Positions 5,898 to 6,499 of a DNA stretch of 6,499 nucleotides are shown in pieces. The notes under the pieces are model-generated. The model had not been told where the DNA came from and did no database searches. It saw nothing but the letters and a program-made list of their open reading frames with translations. The stretch comes from an uncultured Succinatimonas sp. (GTDB lineage: Bacteria; Pseudomonadota; Gammaproteobacteria; Enterobacterales; Succinivibrionaceae), in assembly GCA_902465145.1 (NCBI GenBank), contig CABQMD010000052.1:1-6499 (forward strand), in the 5' to 3' direction. Within the stretch, counting starts at the first letter, position 1. Each line of letters starts with the position of its first letter. A program made the translations under genes and the position numbers.

Positions 5898-6499
5898 ATG
5901 AACGGCAAAAAAAATTCAAAAAAAAGACTGGTTGTGAAGTTGGGAACTTCAACTTTGACTGCAGGTACCAAACATCTTAACAAACCGGCTATGCTTGAAA
6001 TAGTCAAGGTGGTCAAAAAACTGATAGCTTCAGGTTATGAAGTGGCCGTGGTGTCGTCAGGAGCCATAGCCGCAGGACGTGAATTTTTAGGCTATCCCGA
6101 GCTTTCAAACGACGTAAGTTCAAAACAGATGCTCTCTGCTGTAGGACAGGGCAAACTTTTTGAAGTGTGGGAAGATCTGTTTTCAATTTACGGTTTGCAC
6201 ATAGGTCAGCTGCTTCTTACCAAGGCAGATCTTGAGAATCGTGAACGCTACCTCAACATACGCGATACCGTCACCGCCATGCTGGACTTCGGAGTGGTCC
6301 CGGTTTTCAATGAAAATGATGCCGTAGCTGTATCGGAGATCAAAGTAGGCGACAACGACAATCTGGCCGCTCTCATAGGCGTGCTGGTTGAAGCCGAGGC
6401 GGTGATCCTGCTTACTGATCAGAAAGGATTGTACAGTGCCGATCCGCGTAAAGATCCTGAGGCAAAACTCATACGCGAAGTAGAAAGCATAGACGAAAG
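5898..6499 (+). CDS. proB: Glutamate 5-kinase ProB, 3' end outside window
   Basis: The first 200 codons of ProB, cut by the right edge; E. coli ProB has 367 residues. It phosphorylates L-glutamate with ATP to gamma-glutamyl phosphate, the first and feedback-controlled step of proline synthesis in the cytosol. The amino acid kinase domain is unmistakable: [12 protein letters not shown] (12-23), [19 protein letters not shown] (52-70), KQMLSAVGQ (76-84), [19 protein letters not shown] (138-156, substrate and phosphate binding) and [14 protein letters not shown] (171-184, nucleotide side). D111 in ADLENRER matches E. coli D107, where substitution is known to relieve proline inhibition, so normal feedback is expected. 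The C-terminal PUA domain would lie beyond the window. The ATG at 5898 has GGAAA (5888-5892) upstream, and the N-terminus is Lys-rich ([10 protein letters not shown]). The 26-base gap to frsA has no convincing hairpin terminator, which suggests cotranscription. proA probably follows, but this is not visible. Confidence 0.97.
   Translation, partial: MNGKKNSKKRLVVKLGTSTLTAGTKHLNKPAMLEIVKVVKKLIASGYEVAVVSSGAIAAGREFLGYPELSNDVSSKQMLSAVGQGKLFEVWEDLFSIYGLHIGQLLLTKADLENRERYLNIRDTVTAMLDFGVVPVFNENDAVAVSEIKVGDNDNLAALIGVLVEAEAVILLTDQKGLYSADPRKDPEAKLIREVESIDE

Noticed and set aside
1..6499. Search by eye for mobile elements, CRISPR arrays, tRNA or rRNA genes, riboswitches, toxin-antitoxin or defence genes
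   Set aside because: No direct-repeat arrays, transposase-like proteins, tRNA-like folds or defence domains were seen; nearly all DNA is explained by six conserved housekeeping genes.

Overview
The window is an ordinary-looking stretch of gammaproteobacterial chromosome. It holds six protein genes: five complete and one cut by the right edge. Full-length alignment from memory to E. coli counterparts is convincing for BioC, UspE, MurJ, FrsA and ProB. UspE and FrsA are largely restricted to Gammaproteobacteria. Base composition is moderate to slightly AT-rich by eye (not computed). A host related to Aeromonadales/Succinivibrionaceae or Vibrionales is plausible, but the sequence alone does not settle this.

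Layout from left to right: (1) an AT-rich leader at 1-115; (2) bioC on + (116-871); (3) a short GC-rich hairpin at 878-906 with A and T runs on either side, serving as a two-way terminator between bioC and the convergent uspE; (4) three genes on the - strand, in transcription order a ZIP-family metal transporter (start 4444), murJ (start 3536) and uspE (start 1849), separated by gaps of about 120-130 bases, so not tightly coupled; (5) a divergent intergenic region at 4445-4617 with a 16-base imperfect palindrome just upstream of the transporter; (6) frsA (4618-5871) and proB (from 5898) on +, 26 bases apart and probably one transcript.

The genes serve unrelated housekeeping roles: early biotin synthesis (BioC), stress response (UspE), peptidoglycan lipid II flipping (MurJ), divalent metal transport (ZIP/GufA type), sugar-PTS-linked metabolism (FrsA) and the first step of proline synthesis (ProB). 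The frsA-proB neighbourhood resembles the E. coli gpt-frsA-crl-phoE-proB-proA region with the intervening genes absent. I found no mobile element, CRISPR array, RNA gene, phage gene or defence system, and I do not think the window contains an undescribed system. The points worth a second look are small: the missing serine nucleophile in FrsA, the palindrome near the metal transporter, hairpins in leaders, and a bioC without other biotin genes next to it.
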